Origin: Paragemmobacter kunshanensis
GTDB lineage: Bacteria > Pseudomonadota > Alphaproteobacteria > Rhodobacterales > Rhodobacteraceae
DNA: 64,000 nucleotides
Direction of reading: 5' to 3'
Assembly: GCF_011059185.1 (NCBI RefSeq)
Contig: NZ_JAALFE010000018.1
Coordinates: forward strand, 1 to 64,000
The position numbers and the translations under genes are program-made. The notes under the pieces are model-generated. The model did not search any database and had not been told where the DNA came from. It saw nothing but the letters and a program-made list of their open reading frames with translations. This document shows, in pieces, positions 51,945-60,985 of this stretch. The first letter of the stretch is position 1. Every line of letters begins with the position of its first letter.

Positions 51945-53174
51945 ATGACCGCGCTTGATCTTGATTTCGTCCGTTCGCAATTCCCGGCCTTCCAGTCGCC
52001 GGTGCTGTCCACCCATGCCTTTTTCGAGAATGCGGGCGGATCCTTTCCCTGCCGCGCCGTGGTGGAGCGGCTGCATCGCTTTTACACCGATCGCAAGGTG
52101 CAGCCCTATGCGCCCTATCCGGGCGCGCAGGCGGGCGGCGCGGAGATGGACGAGGCGCGGCTGCGTCTGGCCGGGATGATGGGGGTGGCGCGCGAGGAAG
52201 TGTCCTTTGGCCCCTCGACCAGCGCCAATACCTATGTGCTGGCGCAGGCGGTGCGCAAATGGCTGGCGGGCAAGGGGCTGGCCATCGTGGTGACGGATCA
52301 GGACCATGAGGCCAATTCGGGGGTCTGGCGGCGGCTGGCCGATGAGGGGATCGAGGTTCGCGAATGGAAGCTGGACCCCGAGACCGGGTCGCTGGATCCG
52401 GCGGACCTGCGGGCGCTGCTGGCCGATGGCAAGGTGCGGCTGGTCTGTTTTCCGCATTGCTCCAACGTGGTGGCCGAGTTGAACGATGTGACGGCGATCT
52501 GCGCCCTTGCGCGCGAGGCAGGGGCGCGGACGGTGGTGGACGGGGTCAGCTATGCGCCGCACGGCTTTCCGGACATTCCCGCGCTGGGCTGCGATGTCTA
52601 TCTTTTCTCGGCCTACAAGACCTATGGGCCGCATCAGGGGATCATGGTGATCCGTGAAGCCTTTGGCATGGAATTGCCGGGGCAGGCGCATTTCTTCAAC
52701 AATGACACGCTTTACAAGCGGTTCACCCCGGCGGGGCCGGATCATGCGCAGATCGCGGCCTGTGCGGGCATGGCCGATTACGTGGATGCGCTGGCGGCGC
52801 GGCATGGCATCGGCGGCGATGCGGCGGCGCGCAATCGCGGGGTGCATGATCTGATGCGGGCGCAGGAGGTGGCGGTGATCGCGCCGCTTCTGGACTATCT
52901 GGCGGCGCGAAACGATGTGCGGCTGATCGGGCCGCGCGATGCGGCCCGGCGCGCGCCGACGGTGGCGGTCGATCTGGGCCGCGCGGCGGAGCCGGTTTCG
53001 GAAGAGCTTGGGCGCATGGGGATTGCCTGCTGGGCGGGGGATTTCTATGCCGTGCGGCCGCTGACGGCGATGGGCGTCGATCTGGAGAAAGGCGTGCTGC
53101 GGATGAGCGCGGTGCATTACACCGGGGCCGAGGATGTGGCGCGGCTGATCGCGGCGCTGGACAGGGTGCTGTGA
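51945..53174 (+). CDS. Class V aminotransferase-fold PLP protein (cysteine desulfurase-like)
   Basis: This 409-residue PLP enzyme of the class V fold has HAFFENAGGSFPC at the N-terminus (the FxNAGGS motif), the PLP pocket PSTSANTYVL and TDQDHEANSGVWRRL, VVDGVSYAPHGFPD with the PLP aspartate, and the Schiff-base lysine in FSAYKTYGPHQG (about residue 228). It resembles the CsdA-like group called cysteine desulfurase-like, but no active-site cysteine loop is obvious, so the real reaction is open. The ATG at 51945 is 9 bp after AAGGG and is preferred over 51936. Confidence 0.82.
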   Translation: MTALDLDFVRSQFPAFQSPVLSTHAFFENAGGSFPCRAVVERLHRFYTDRKVQPYAPYPGAQAGGAEMDEARLRLAGMMGVAREEVSFGPSTSANTYVLAQAVRKWLAGKGLAIVVTDQDHEANSGVWRRLADEGIEVREWKLDPETGSLDPADLRALLADGKVRLVCFPHCSNVVAELNDVTAICALAREAGARTVVDGVSYAPHGFPDIPALGCDVYLFSAYKTYGPHQGIMVIREAFGMELPGQAHFFNNDTLYKRFTPAGPDHAQIAACAGMADYVDALAARHGIGGDAAARNRGVHDLMRAQEVAVIAPLLDYLAARNDVRLIGPRDAARRAPTVAVDLGRAAEPVSEELGRMGIACWAGDFYAVRPLTAMGVDLEKGVLRMSAVHYTGAEDVARLIAALDRVL

Positions 53175-53241
53175 TCGGGGGTGCTGTGATCCGACGGGGT
53201 GTCTTGCGCGTATCCATGGGTAAACGAAACAGAATGCGCGC

Positions 53242-54660
53242 ATGACCTCCCCCCTGATCCTGTGGTTCCGCCGCGATTTGCGGCTGGACGACCTGCCGAT
53301 GCTGACGGCGGCCCTGGCGACGGGGCGGCCTTTGATCCCCGTCTTCATCCTGGATCCCGAGACCGAGGCGCTGGGTGCTGCGGCGAAGTGGCGGCTGGGG
53401 CTGGGCGTGGCGCATTTCGCGGAGCGGCTGGCGGCGGCAGGATCGCGGCTGATCCTTCGGCGGGGGCCTGCGCGCGAGGTTCTGGCGGCGCTGGTGGCCG
53501 AGACGGGCGCGGCGGGGGTGATGTGGTCGCGGCTTTATGATCCGGCGGCCAAGGCGCGGGATGCGGCGGTGAAGTCCTGGCTGAAGGCGGAGGGGCGTCT
53601 GGGCGAAAGCCATCCGGGGCATCTGCTGTTCGAACCCTGGACGGTGGAGACCGGGCAGGGCGGGTTCTACCGGGTGTTCACGCCCTATTGGCGGGCCGTG
53701 CGGGGGCGCGATGTGGCGGCCCCGGTGCCGGCGCCTGCGCGGCTGCCCGCGCCTGAGGGTTGGCCCGCGTCGGACCGGATCGAGGATTGGCGCATGGGCG
53801 CCGCGATGCGGCGCGGCGCGGCAGTGGTGGCGGGCCATATCCGCGTTGGGGCCGAGGCCGCGCTGGCGCGGATGGAGGCCTTTCTGGCCGGGCCGGTGGC
53901 GCGCTATGACGCGGCGCGCGACCTGCCGGCAGAGGATGGCACCTCGCGCCTGTCCGAGAATCTGACCTATGGCGAGATCGGGATCCGGCGGGTCTGGCAT
54001 GCGGGGATGGCCGCGCATCTGCGGGGATCGGCAGGGGCGGAGACCTTTCTGAAGGAACTGGCCTGGCGCGAATTCGCCTATCATCTGATGCATCACACGC
54101 CCCAGATCCTTGACCGGAACTGGAAGGCGGAATGGGACAGCTTTCCCTGGGCGGGCGAGGGGCCCCAGGTCGAGGCCTGGCGGCGCGGCATGACGGGCGA
54201 GCCCTTTGTCGATGCCGCCATGCGCGAGATGTATGTGACGGGCACGATGCACAATCGGGGGCGGATGATCGTGGCCTCATACCTGACCAAGCATCTGATG
54301 ACGCATTGGAAGCTGGGGCTGGACTGGTTCGCCGATTGCCTGACGGACTGGGATCCGGCGGCCAATGCGATGGGCTGGCAATGGGCGGCGGGATCGGGGC
54401 CGGATGCGGCGCCCTATTTCCGCATCTTCAACCCGGCCACGCAGGTGGAGAAGTTCGATCCCAAGGGCCTTTATCGCCGCCGCTTCATCGCCGAGATGAG
54501 CCGCGCACCGGGGGCCGAGGCGATGGCTTTCTTCGCGGCGGTGCCGCTGTCCTGGGGCCTTGATCCGGGGCGGGGATATCCGGGGCGGATCGTCGATCTG
54601 GCCGAGGGCCGGGCGCGGGCGCTGGCCGCCTATGCGGGGCGCGGAGGCGGTGAGGGGTGA
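53242..54660 (+). CDS. phrB: Deoxyribodipyrimidine photolyase (CPD photolyase, class I)
   Basis: This 472-residue flavoprotein uses blue light to split cyclobutane pyrimidine dimers. The N-terminal antenna domain starts ILWFRRDLRLDDLPML. The FAD domain has TSRLSENLTYGEIGIRRV, LAWREFAYHLMHHTP, GEPFVDAAMREMYVTG (one of the most conserved blocks), MHNRGRMIVASYLTKHL and DWDPAANAMGWQWAAGSG. Length is normal for the class. It stands in a plus-strand run ahead of cfa and trgAB, which fits a light- and oxidant-stress neighbourhood. Confidence 0.95.
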   Translation: MTSPLILWFRRDLRLDDLPMLTAALATGRPLIPVFILDPETEALGAAAKWRLGLGVAHFAERLAAAGSRLILRRGPAREVLAALVAETGAAGVMWSRLYDPAAKARDAAVKSWLKAEGRLGESHPGHLLFEPWTVETGQGGFYRVFTPYWRAVRGRDVAAPVPAPARLPAPEGWPASDRIEDWRMGAAMRRGAAVVAGHIRVGAEAALARMEAFLAGPVARYDAARDLPAEDGTSRLSENLTYGEIGIRRVWHAGMAAHLRGSAGAETFLKELAWREFAYHLMHHTPQILDRNWKAEWDSFPWAGEGPQVEAWRRGMTGEPFVDAAMREMYVTGTMHNRGRMIVASYLTKHLMTHWKLGLDWFADCLTDWDPAANAMGWQWAAGSGPDAAPYFRIFNPATQVEKFDPKGLYRRRFIAEMSRAPGAEAMAFFAAVPLSWGLDPGRGYPGRIVDLAEGRARALAAYAGRGGGEG

Positions 54661-54776
54661 CGCGACGTCAGGGGTGGTTTTCGCGGCACAGGCCGATCAT
54701 CGGGCTGCATGAAACCCTTGAGTGCGCGGCGCGTATCTGTGACTGTTGAGCCAAAAAGAAGAAACGTGGGGAGTTC

Positions 54777-55991
54777 ATGGACGTTCTGACCAGCATCAAG
54801 GGCCAATCGGGCCTGCCGCGATATTTTGCCCAGGCCTTTCAGGTGTTGCAGGGCATGGGGCGGGGGCGGCTTGATTTCGTGCTGCCCGACGGCCGCAGGT
54901 TCCGCGTCGATGCCCCCAAGGCCGGGCCGGTGGGCGAGGTGGTGGTGCATGACGCCGATACCTTCGCCCGTCTGATCCGTGAGGGGGATCTCGGTTTCTG
55001 CGACGCCTATCTGGACGGCTGGTGGTCCACCCCGGACCTGCAGGCGCTGATGGATCTGGTGCAACTGCCCGAGAACGACCCCGTGAATGACGGCTTTCCG
55101 GGGATGGGCCTCTTGCGGTTCTACGAGAGGATGCGGTTCTGGCTGCAATCGAACAGCCGCAGGCAGGCGAAGAAGAACATCAGCCATCACTATGATCTGG
55201 GCAATGATTTCTATCGCCTGTGGCTGGATGACACGATGACCTATTCCAGCGCGATCTTCCGGTCGGGGCAGGAAAGCCTGGAGGCCGCGCAGACCGAGAA
55301 ATACAAGTCCATGGTCGATCAGATGGGGGCCAAGCCCGGCGATCATGTGCTGGAGATCGGCTGCGGCTGGGGCGGATTCGCGGAATATGCCGCGAAGGAG
55401 CGCGGCTTGCGCGTGACGGGGCTGACCATTTCGCAGGCACAATACGATTATGCCGTGGCGCGGATGGCCAAGGCGGGCCTGTCGGACCGGGTGGAGATCA
55501 AGCTGCAGGATTACCGCGACGAACGCGGCACCTATGACGGCATCGCCTCGATCGAGATGTTCGAGGCGGTGGGCGAGAAATACTGGCCGGTCTATTTCGA
55601 CAGCCTGCGCGAAAGGCTGAAACCCGGGCGCCATGCCACGTTGCAGATCATCACCATCGCCGACAAGCGCTGGGAGGTTTACCGCAAGGGCGTTGATTTC
55701 ATTCAGAAATACATCTTCCCCGGCGGCATGCTGCCATCGCCTTCGGTGCTGCGCGCCGAGGTGGAGCGGGCGGGGCTGAAGGTGAAGGGATCCATCGAAT
55801 TCGGCGAAAGCTACAGCCTGACCCTGCGGCGCTGGCACGAGACGTTCAACACCCGCTGGGACGAGGTGGCGCGCATCGGCTTTGACGAAAGGTTCCGCCG
55901 GATGTGGAACTTCTATCTGACCTCTTGCGCGGGCGCGTTTCAGGGCGGAAACTGCGACGTAACACAGATTACCGTCACAAGACCGAGTTGA
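54777..55991 (+). CDS. cfa: Cyclopropane-fatty-acyl-phospholipid synthase
   Basis: This 404-residue SAM-dependent enzyme methylenates unsaturated acyl chains of membrane lipids. The SAM motif VLEIGCGWGGFAEYAA is near residue 192, preceded by the family's HYDLGNDFYRLWLD and TYSSAIF segments and followed by YDGIASIEMFEAVGEKYW. The N-terminal ~100 residues form the usual lipid-binding domain. It is followed 9 bp later by a TrgA gene; in Rhodobacter sphaeroides trgAB were linked to tellurite resistance. Confidence 0.93.
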   Translation: MDVLTSIKGQSGLPRYFAQAFQVLQGMGRGRLDFVLPDGRRFRVDAPKAGPVGEVVVHDADTFARLIREGDLGFCDAYLDGWWSTPDLQALMDLVQLPENDPVNDGFPGMGLLRFYERMRFWLQSNSRRQAKKNISHHYDLGNDFYRLWLDDTMTYSSAIFRSGQESLEAAQTEKYKSMVDQMGAKPGDHVLEIGCGWGGFAEYAAKERGLRVTGLTISQAQYDYAVARMAKAGLSDRVEIKLQDYRDERGTYDGIASIEMFEAVGEKYWPVYFDSLRERLKPGRHATLQIITIADKRWEVYRKGVDFIQKYIFPGGMLPSPSVLRAEVERAGLKVKGSIEFGESYSLTLRRWHETFNTRWDEVARIGFDERFRRMWNFYLTSCAGAFQGGNCDVTQITVTRPS

Positions 55992-56000
55992 GGCCCCCCG

Positions 56001-56441
56001 ATGCCCACCGCCGCAAAGCTGGTAGCCGCACTGTGTTTTGGCTTTCTGGCATGGGTGGTGTGCATCGTGCTGGAAGGCGTGATGCCTGACAGTCAGAGGG
56101 TGGGATATCTCTATCCCGTCTCCATCCTGCTGGCGGCCATCTGCGGGTGGTTCGTGTCGGGTGCCGCGGCGCGGGCGCGCTTTGCCGAAGCGGCGGCAAC
56201 GGGGATGCGGACGGCGGTCACGGCGGCGCTGGTCGTGCTGGTGGCCTTTGCGGTGGGAACGATGTGGGATACTGCGATGCGGGGGCGCTATCGCGGGCCC
56301 ATGGATGCGGTCCTGGACATCGTCCACCGCTTCCTTGAATTCGGGGGGATGATGATATCGGTTCCGGTGATCGCCACGCTTCTGATCGGCGGGGCGGTGG
56401 CGGGCATGGTGACGGAATCCGCCGGTCGGCGCTGGCGCTGA
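56001..56441 (+). CDS. trgA: TrgA family membrane protein
   Basis: This 146-residue protein has about four membrane helices (starting AKLVAALCFGFLAWVVCIVL) with a short basic C-terminus. Sequence and context match the TrgA family of Rhodobacteraceae, named after a Rhodobacter sphaeroides locus linked to tellurite resistance; its biochemical role is unknown. It follows cfa by 9 bp and precedes the TrgB-like NUDIX gene, the same order as in that locus. Confidence 0.8.
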   Translation: MPTAAKLVAALCFGFLAWVVCIVLEGVMPDSQRVGYLYPVSILLAAICGWFVSGAAARARFAEAAATGMRTAVTAALVVLVAFAVGTMWDTAMRGRYRGPMDAVLDIVHRFLEFGGMMISVPVIATLLIGGAVAGMVTESAGRRWR

Positions 56442-56473
56442 TCCGGGCGGATCCGGGAAGTGACGAGGACGGA

Positions 56474-57607
56474 TTGAACTATTTCTTCTATGGCACCCTG
56501 TGCCACGCTCCCTTGCTGGAGCGGGTTCTGGGGCGGCCTGCCGATGCCCGCGCGGCGATGCTCGCCGATTATCGTGTCGCCTGGGCGCAGGGCGGGGATC
56601 ATCCGGTGATCCTGGCCGCGCCGGGGCAGGCGGCGCGGGGGCTTCTCCTTGAGGGACTGACCGAGGCCGAGGCGGCGCGGCTGGATTTCTATGAAGGCGG
56701 TTTTGGCTATGGCTGGCGCGAGACCGGGGTCACGGTCGCGACCGGGGCCGATGCCGGGCGGGTGGCCGTGGCGCGGGTCTATTTCCCCGAGGGTGCCGCG
56801 ATTGCGCCAGGGGCGGATTGGGACCTGGCGGCATGGGAGGCGCGTTTCGCCGCGGCAGCGGTAGAGACGGCGGGGGATTGCATGGCGCTGATGGGCCGGA
56901 TGCCCGCCGCTTCGGTGGCGGCGCGGCGCGGGCCGATGACGGTGCGCGCGGCAAGCCGCCTGCGGGCGCATCAGGGCGGGCAGGAGGCGGCGCTGCGACG
57001 CAGGGCCGGGCCGGAAGATGTCGCGGTTCTGTCGCGTGAGGCGCCCTATGCGAAATTCTTCGCGGTAGAGGATTGGCGCGTCGCCTGGCGGCAGTTCGAC
57101 GGGCGGATGGGCGCGCCGGTGGAGCGGGCGGTCTTTGTGTCCTGCGATGCGGTGACGGTGCTGCCCTATGATCCGCAGCGCGACCGGGTGCTGCTGGTGG
57201 AACAGTTCCGCGCCGGGCCGATGGCGCGGGGCGATCAGGGGGCCTGGCAGCTTGAGGCGATCGCCGGGCGGATCGACCCGGGCGAAAGCCCCGAGGAGGC
57301 GGGCCGACGCGAGGCGATGGAAGAGGCGGGGTTGCGGCTGGGGGCCTTGCTGCCCGTGGCGGGCTATTATCCCAGCCCGGGGATCATCACCGAATATCTC
57401 TATTCCTATGTCGGGCTGGCCGACCTGCCCGATGGGGTGGCGGGTGTCTTTGGCGAAGCGGAAGAGGCCGAGGATATCCGCGGCCACCTGATCGGCTTCG
57501 ACCGGATGATGGACCTGGTCGCCAGTGGCGAGATCGCCAATGCGCCGCTGATCCTGACGGCGCTGTGGTTGCAGCGCGAACGGGGCCGCCTGCGGGCGGG
57601 GGGCTGA
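56474..57607 (+). CDS. trgB: GGCT-like domain fused to NUDIX hydrolase (TrgB-like)
   Basis: This 377-residue protein has two domains. The first (about 1-125) looks like a gamma-glutamylcyclotransferase/AIG2 fold, starting NYFFYGTLCHAPLL. The second is a NUDIX hydrolase of the ADP-ribose pyrophosphatase type, with a perfect NUDIX box (GRIDPGESPEEAGRREAMEE, about 265-284, followed by AGL). The start is a TTG at 56474. It follows trgA, and the fusion matches the TrgB organisation in Rhodobacteraceae. Substrates are not known; nucleotide sugars or ADP-ribose fit the NUDIX subtype. Confidence 0.88.
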   Translation: MNYFFYGTLCHAPLLERVLGRPADARAAMLADYRVAWAQGGDHPVILAAPGQAARGLLLEGLTEAEAARLDFYEGGFGYGWRETGVTVATGADAGRVAVARVYFPEGAAIAPGADWDLAAWEARFAAAAVETAGDCMALMGRMPAASVAARRGPMTVRAASRLRAHQGGQEAALRRRAGPEDVAVLSREAPYAKFFAVEDWRVAWRQFDGRMGAPVERAVFVSCDAVTVLPYDPQRDRVLLVEQFRAGPMARGDQGAWQLEAIAGRIDPGESPEEAGRREAMEEAGLRLGALLPVAGYYPSPGIITEYLYSYVGLADLPDGVAGVFGEAEEAEDIRGHLIGFDRMMDLVASGEIANAPLILTALWLQRERGRLRAGG

Positions 57608-57628
57608 CCCCCGCCACGCAGGATCGCC

Positions 57629-58804
57629 TTACAGCGCGAGGGTGACCCAGGCCCCGTTGCGTTTCGAAGAGCGCACGCAGGCATCGACGAAGGCCACACC
57701 CTCCAGCCCCTCCTTCAGGCCCGGGAAGGTGACGGCGGGGTCAAGCGTGCTGCCGTCGCGGCGGGCAAGGATGGCGCGGGCGGCTTCGGCATAGATATTG
57801 GCGAAACCTTCCAGATAGCCTTCCGGGTGGCCGGGCGGCACACGGGTGACGCGGCCCGCTTCGGGGCCGGAACCGGCCCCGCCGCGCGTGATGCGGTATT
57901 TCGGCTGGTTCAGCGGGCCGACCCAGAGATAGTTCGGGTCTTCCTGCGCCCATTCAAGACCGGCTTTCGTGCCATAGACCCGCAGGCGCAACCCGTTCTC
58001 GCAACCCGCGGCCACCTGCGAACACCACAGCATGCCCCGCGCGCCACCCTTGTAGCGCAGAAGGACATGGCCGTTGTCATCGACGCGGCGACCGGGCACG
58101 AAGCTTTGCAGATCGGCGGCGAGGCTGTCGAGTTCCAGCCCCGTCACGAAGGCCGCCAGATTGAAGGCATGGGTGCCGATATCGCCGGTCGATCCGCCCG
58201 CCCCGGTGCGGGCAGGATCGGTGCGCCAGTCGGCCTGTTTCTGGCCCGAGGCCTCGATGGGATCGGCCAGCCAGTCCTGCGCGTATTCCACCTGCACCAC
58301 GCGGATCTCGCCCAGATCGCCGTTGCGGACCATCGCCGCGGCCTGCCGGATCATCGGATAGCCGGTATAGTTGTGGGTCAGCGCGAAGACGACGCCCGAC
58401 GCCTCGGCCGCCCTGGCCAGACGCTTTGCCTCGGGCAGGGTGGCGGTCAGGGGCTTGTCGCAGATGACATGGATGCCCCGGCGCAGGAACTGCATCGCCA
58501 CGGGGGCATGCATGTGGTTGGGGGTGACGATGGCGACGGCCTCGATCCCGTCCTTGCGACGCGCCTCGCGCGCGGCCATCTCGGCGAAGCTGGCATAGGT
58601 TCGCCGCGGATCCACGCCAAGATCGGCGCCCGAAGCCGCGCTTTTCTCTGCGCTGGACGAGAAACAGCCGGCAACCAGTTCATATTGATCGTCAATCCGC
58701 GCCGCGATGCGGTGGACGGCACCGATGAAGGCATCGCGCCCGCCCCCCACCATGCCCAGCCGGATGCGCGGTGCCCGCGCGACATGTGCCCCGGTAATGG
58801 CCAT
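57629..58804 (-). CDS. Gfo/Idh/MocA family oxidoreductase
   Basis: This 391-residue NAD(P)-dependent dehydrogenase acts on sugars, inositols or sugar acids. The Rossmann domain opens IRLGMVGGGRDAFIGAVHR, with the family's VTPNHMHAPVAMQFLRRG and the catalytic lysine in VICDKPLTATLPEA (about residue 114). The C-terminal domain carries GSTGDIGTHAFNLAAFVTG with the conserved histidine. Together with the following isomerase-like gene on the same strand (80 bp apart) it forms a small sugar-conversion pair, probably under the divergent GntR regulator. Confidence 0.88.
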   Translation of the reverse strand: MAITGAHVARAPRIRLGMVGGGRDAFIGAVHRIAARIDDQYELVAGCFSSSAEKSAASGADLGVDPRRTYASFAEMAAREARRKDGIEAVAIVTPNHMHAPVAMQFLRRGIHVICDKPLTATLPEAKRLARAAEASGVVFALTHNYTGYPMIRQAAAMVRNGDLGEIRVVQVEYAQDWLADPIEASGQKQADWRTDPARTGAGGSTGDIGTHAFNLAAFVTGLELDSLAADLQSFVPGRRVDDNGHVLLRYKGGARGMLWCSQVAAGCENGLRLRVYGTKAGLEWAQEDPNYLWVGPLNQPKYRITRGGAGSGPEAGRVTRVPPGHPEGYLEGFANIYAEAARAILARRDGSTLDPAVTFPGLKEGLEGVAFVDACVRSSKRNGAWVTLAL

Positions 58805-58883
58805 TCCCTTGCTCTCCTGTCTTCATCTGTTCTTCAAATATCCCACGGGGGTCCGGGGGTGTGAAACCCCCGGTCCCGCAGTC

Positions 58884-59939
58884 TCAATCCAGGCCCAGCA
58901 TCCGCCGGTTCGCGGCGCGGTCGGTGCCCGCATCGGCGAAATCGTCAAAGGCCTTCTCGGTCACGCGGATGATGTGGTTGCGGACGAAGTCCGCCCCTTC
59001 GCGCGCGCCGTCCTCGGGGTGTTTGAGGCAGCATTCCCATTCCACCACGGCCCAGCCGTCAAAGCCGTATTGCGTGAGCTTCGAGAAGATGCCGACGAAA
59101 TCCACCTGCCCGTCGCCGGGGCTGCGGAAGCGGCCGGCGCGGTTGGCCCAGGACTGGTAACCGCCATAGACGCCCTGCCGTCCGGTCGGGTTCAGTTCCG
59201 CATCCTTGACGTGGAACATCCGGATCCGGTCATGGTAGATGTCGATATGTTCCAGATAATCAAGATGTTGCAGGACGTAATGCGAGGGATCGTAGAGCAT
59301 GCAGGCGCGCGCATGGCCCTTCACGCGATCCAGGAACATCTCGTAGCTGGCCCCATCATGCAGGTCTTCGCCAGGATGGATTTCATAGCAGACATCCACC
59401 CCCATCTCTTCGGCATGGTCCAGGATGGGGCGCCAGCGGCGGGCGAGTTCGTCGAAGGCCTCTTCGATCAGGCCCGCCGGGCGCTGGGGCCAAGGATAGA
59501 CATAGGGCCAGGCCAGCGCGCCGGAAAAGGTGGCATGGGCGGAAAGGCCCAGATTGCGTGACGCGGTGAGCGCCTTCTTCACCTGATCCACTGCCCATTC
59601 GGCCCGCGCCTTGGGGTTGCCGCGCACGGCGGGGGCGGCGAAGCCGTCGAAGGCCGTGTCATAGGCGGGGTGGACGGCGACGAGCTGGCCCTGCAGGTGG
59701 GTGGAAAGCTCTGTCACCGCAAGGCCCGCCTCGGCGGCGATGCCCTTCACCTCGTCGCAGTAATCGCGCGAGGCGGCGGCCTTTTCCAGATCGAAGAGGC
59801 GGCCATCCCAGGATGGCACCTGCACGCCCGCATAGCCGCAATCGGCGGCCCAGCGGGTGATGGATTTCCACGAATTGAATGGCGCTGCATCGCCCGCGAA
59901 CTGGGCAAGGAACAGCGCGGGGCCCTTGATCGTCTTCAT
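58884..59939 (-). CDS. Sugar phosphate isomerase/epimerase-like TIM-barrel protein
   Basis: This 351-residue protein is of the xylose-isomerase-like TIM-barrel superfamily (IolE/IolH/hydroxypyruvate isomerase relatives). Metal-site residues are visible in YEIHPGEDLHDGASY (glutamate/histidine), LYDPSHYVLQHLDY (aspartate/histidine), MFHVKDAELNPTG (histidine, aspartate) and VVEWECCLKHPEDG (glutamate). The start at 59939 gives the expected short N-terminus MKTIKGPALFLAQF; a GGAGGGAGGCAAC site precedes it. It is the first gene of the minus-strand pair and faces gntR. Confidence 0.88.
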   Translation of the reverse strand: MKTIKGPALFLAQFAGDAAPFNSWKSITRWAADCGYAGVQVPSWDGRLFDLEKAAASRDYCDEVKGIAAEAGLAVTELSTHLQGQLVAVHPAYDTAFDGFAAPAVRGNPKARAEWAVDQVKKALTASRNLGLSAHATFSGALAWPYVYPWPQRPAGLIEEAFDELARRWRPILDHAEEMGVDVCYEIHPGEDLHDGASYEMFLDRVKGHARACMLYDPSHYVLQHLDYLEHIDIYHDRIRMFHVKDAELNPTGRQGVYGGYQSWANRAGRFRSPGDGQVDFVGIFSKLTQYGFDGWAVVEWECCLKHPEDGAREGADFVRNHIIRVTEKAFDDFADAGTDRAANRRMLGLD

Positions 59940-60063
59940 GTTGCCTCCCTCCCTGACGGGTTCCGCCGCATTGGGCGGAGAACCCATCGCATCTGACCGC
60001 GCCACCGGGATCGGGGCAAGAGAAATGATCCGGTCTGCGGGGCGGTCGGGTGTGCTTTGCAAC

Positions 60064-60071
60064 TTGATCAA
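60064..60071. promoter_or_regulatory. Palindrome TTGATCAA between isomerase and GntR genes
   Basis: This 8-bp perfect palindrome sits in the divergent promoter region 69 bp before the gntR start. The same core recurs at 60889-60902 and, imperfectly, at 60919-60930 before the aminotransferase gene. Confidence 0.5.
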
Positions 60072-60132
60072 ATCCGCCCCCGAAGGTTACCTGTCTGCGG
60101 ATGTGACAGGGCAGGGTGGATGGGCAGGGCCG

Positions 60133-60795
60133 ATGGACGAGGCTGCGACGCGGAAGATACCCTCGCATGAGGTGACCTATGGCCGGTTGCGGGACATGAT
60201 CCTGTTCGGCCATCTGCTGCCCGGGCAGGCGGTGACGATCCAGGGGCTGATCCGTGATCTGGAGGCGGGCATGACGCCCGTACGCGAGGCGATCCGGCGG
60301 CTGACCGCCGAAGGCGCGCTGATGCCGCAGGGCAACCGGCGCGTCGCGGTGCCGGAACTGACGCCTGCGCTTCTCGATCAACTCGCCTTCGTGCGCCTGA
60401 CGGTGGAGCCGAAGCTGGCGGAACTGGCGGGGCGGCATCTGACGCCCGCGCAGATCGACCGGCTGGAGGGAATCGATGAAGAGGTGGACCGCGCCATCCG
60501 CGCCGGAGCGGTGAGCGGCTATCTGGAATCCAACCACGCCTTCCATTTCGCGCTTTACGAGGCGTCGGACGCGCCGATCCTTGTGGATATCGCGCGGTCG
60601 CTCTGGCTGCGCTTCGGTCCGTCGCTGCGGGTGGTCTGCGCGCGCTATGGGGCCTCGGCCCTGCCGGACCGGCACGAAGAGGCGCTGGCCGCGATGCGGG
60701 CGGGCGATCACGCGGCGCTGGCGCGGGCGATCGAGAATGACATCCAGCAGGGGATCGACCAGATCCGCCAGGCCCAGGCGGAAGGCGGGGTCTGA
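60133..60795 (+). CDS. GntR family transcriptional regulator, FCD type
   Basis: This 220-residue regulator has a winged helix at the N-terminus (VTYGRLRDMILFGHLLPGQAV, then GMTPVREAIRRLTAEGAL, about 40-58) and a C-terminal FCD ligand domain (FVRLTVEPKLAELAGRHL, later NHAFHFALYEA with metal-binding histidines, and RHEEALAAMRAGDHAALARAIENDI). The ATG at 60133 follows AGGG. It is divergent from the isomerase/oxidoreductase pair and upstream of a class III aminotransferase; nearby TTGATCA palindromes are good candidates for its operators. Confidence 0.9.
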   Translation: MDEAATRKIPSHEVTYGRLRDMILFGHLLPGQAVTIQGLIRDLEAGMTPVREAIRRLTAEGALMPQGNRRVAVPELTPALLDQLAFVRLTVEPKLAELAGRHLTPAQIDRLEGIDEEVDRAIRAGAVSGYLESNHAFHFALYEASDAPILVDIARSLWLRFGPSLRVVCARYGASALPDRHEEALAAMRAGDHAALARAIENDIQQGIDQIRQAQAEGGV

Positions 60796-60888
60796 GGCGG
60801 GATCGCCCGGCCCCGGCCCCCGGGGCCTTGCCCCGGACCCCAGGGTATTTGGACCAGGATGAAGGGCCGGAGGAAGGGTGAGTGGCGG

Positions 60889-60902
60889 AATTTGATCAAA
60901 TT
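60889..60902. promoter_or_regulatory. Perfect 14-bp palindrome AATTTGATCAAATT upstream of the aminotransferase
   Basis: The centre GATC and the TTGATCAA core are the same as at 60064. A further half-matching TTTTGATCATAA lies at 60919-60930. It is 84 bp before the aminotransferase start, in the likely promoter. Confidence 0.6.
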
Positions 60903-60985
60903 TCTTGAAGGCGGGCGGTTTTGATCATAAGGTGATCGGGAAGCCTGCCCTTCCGGCGGGCCGCTGATTCCGCGAGGGCCTTGCC

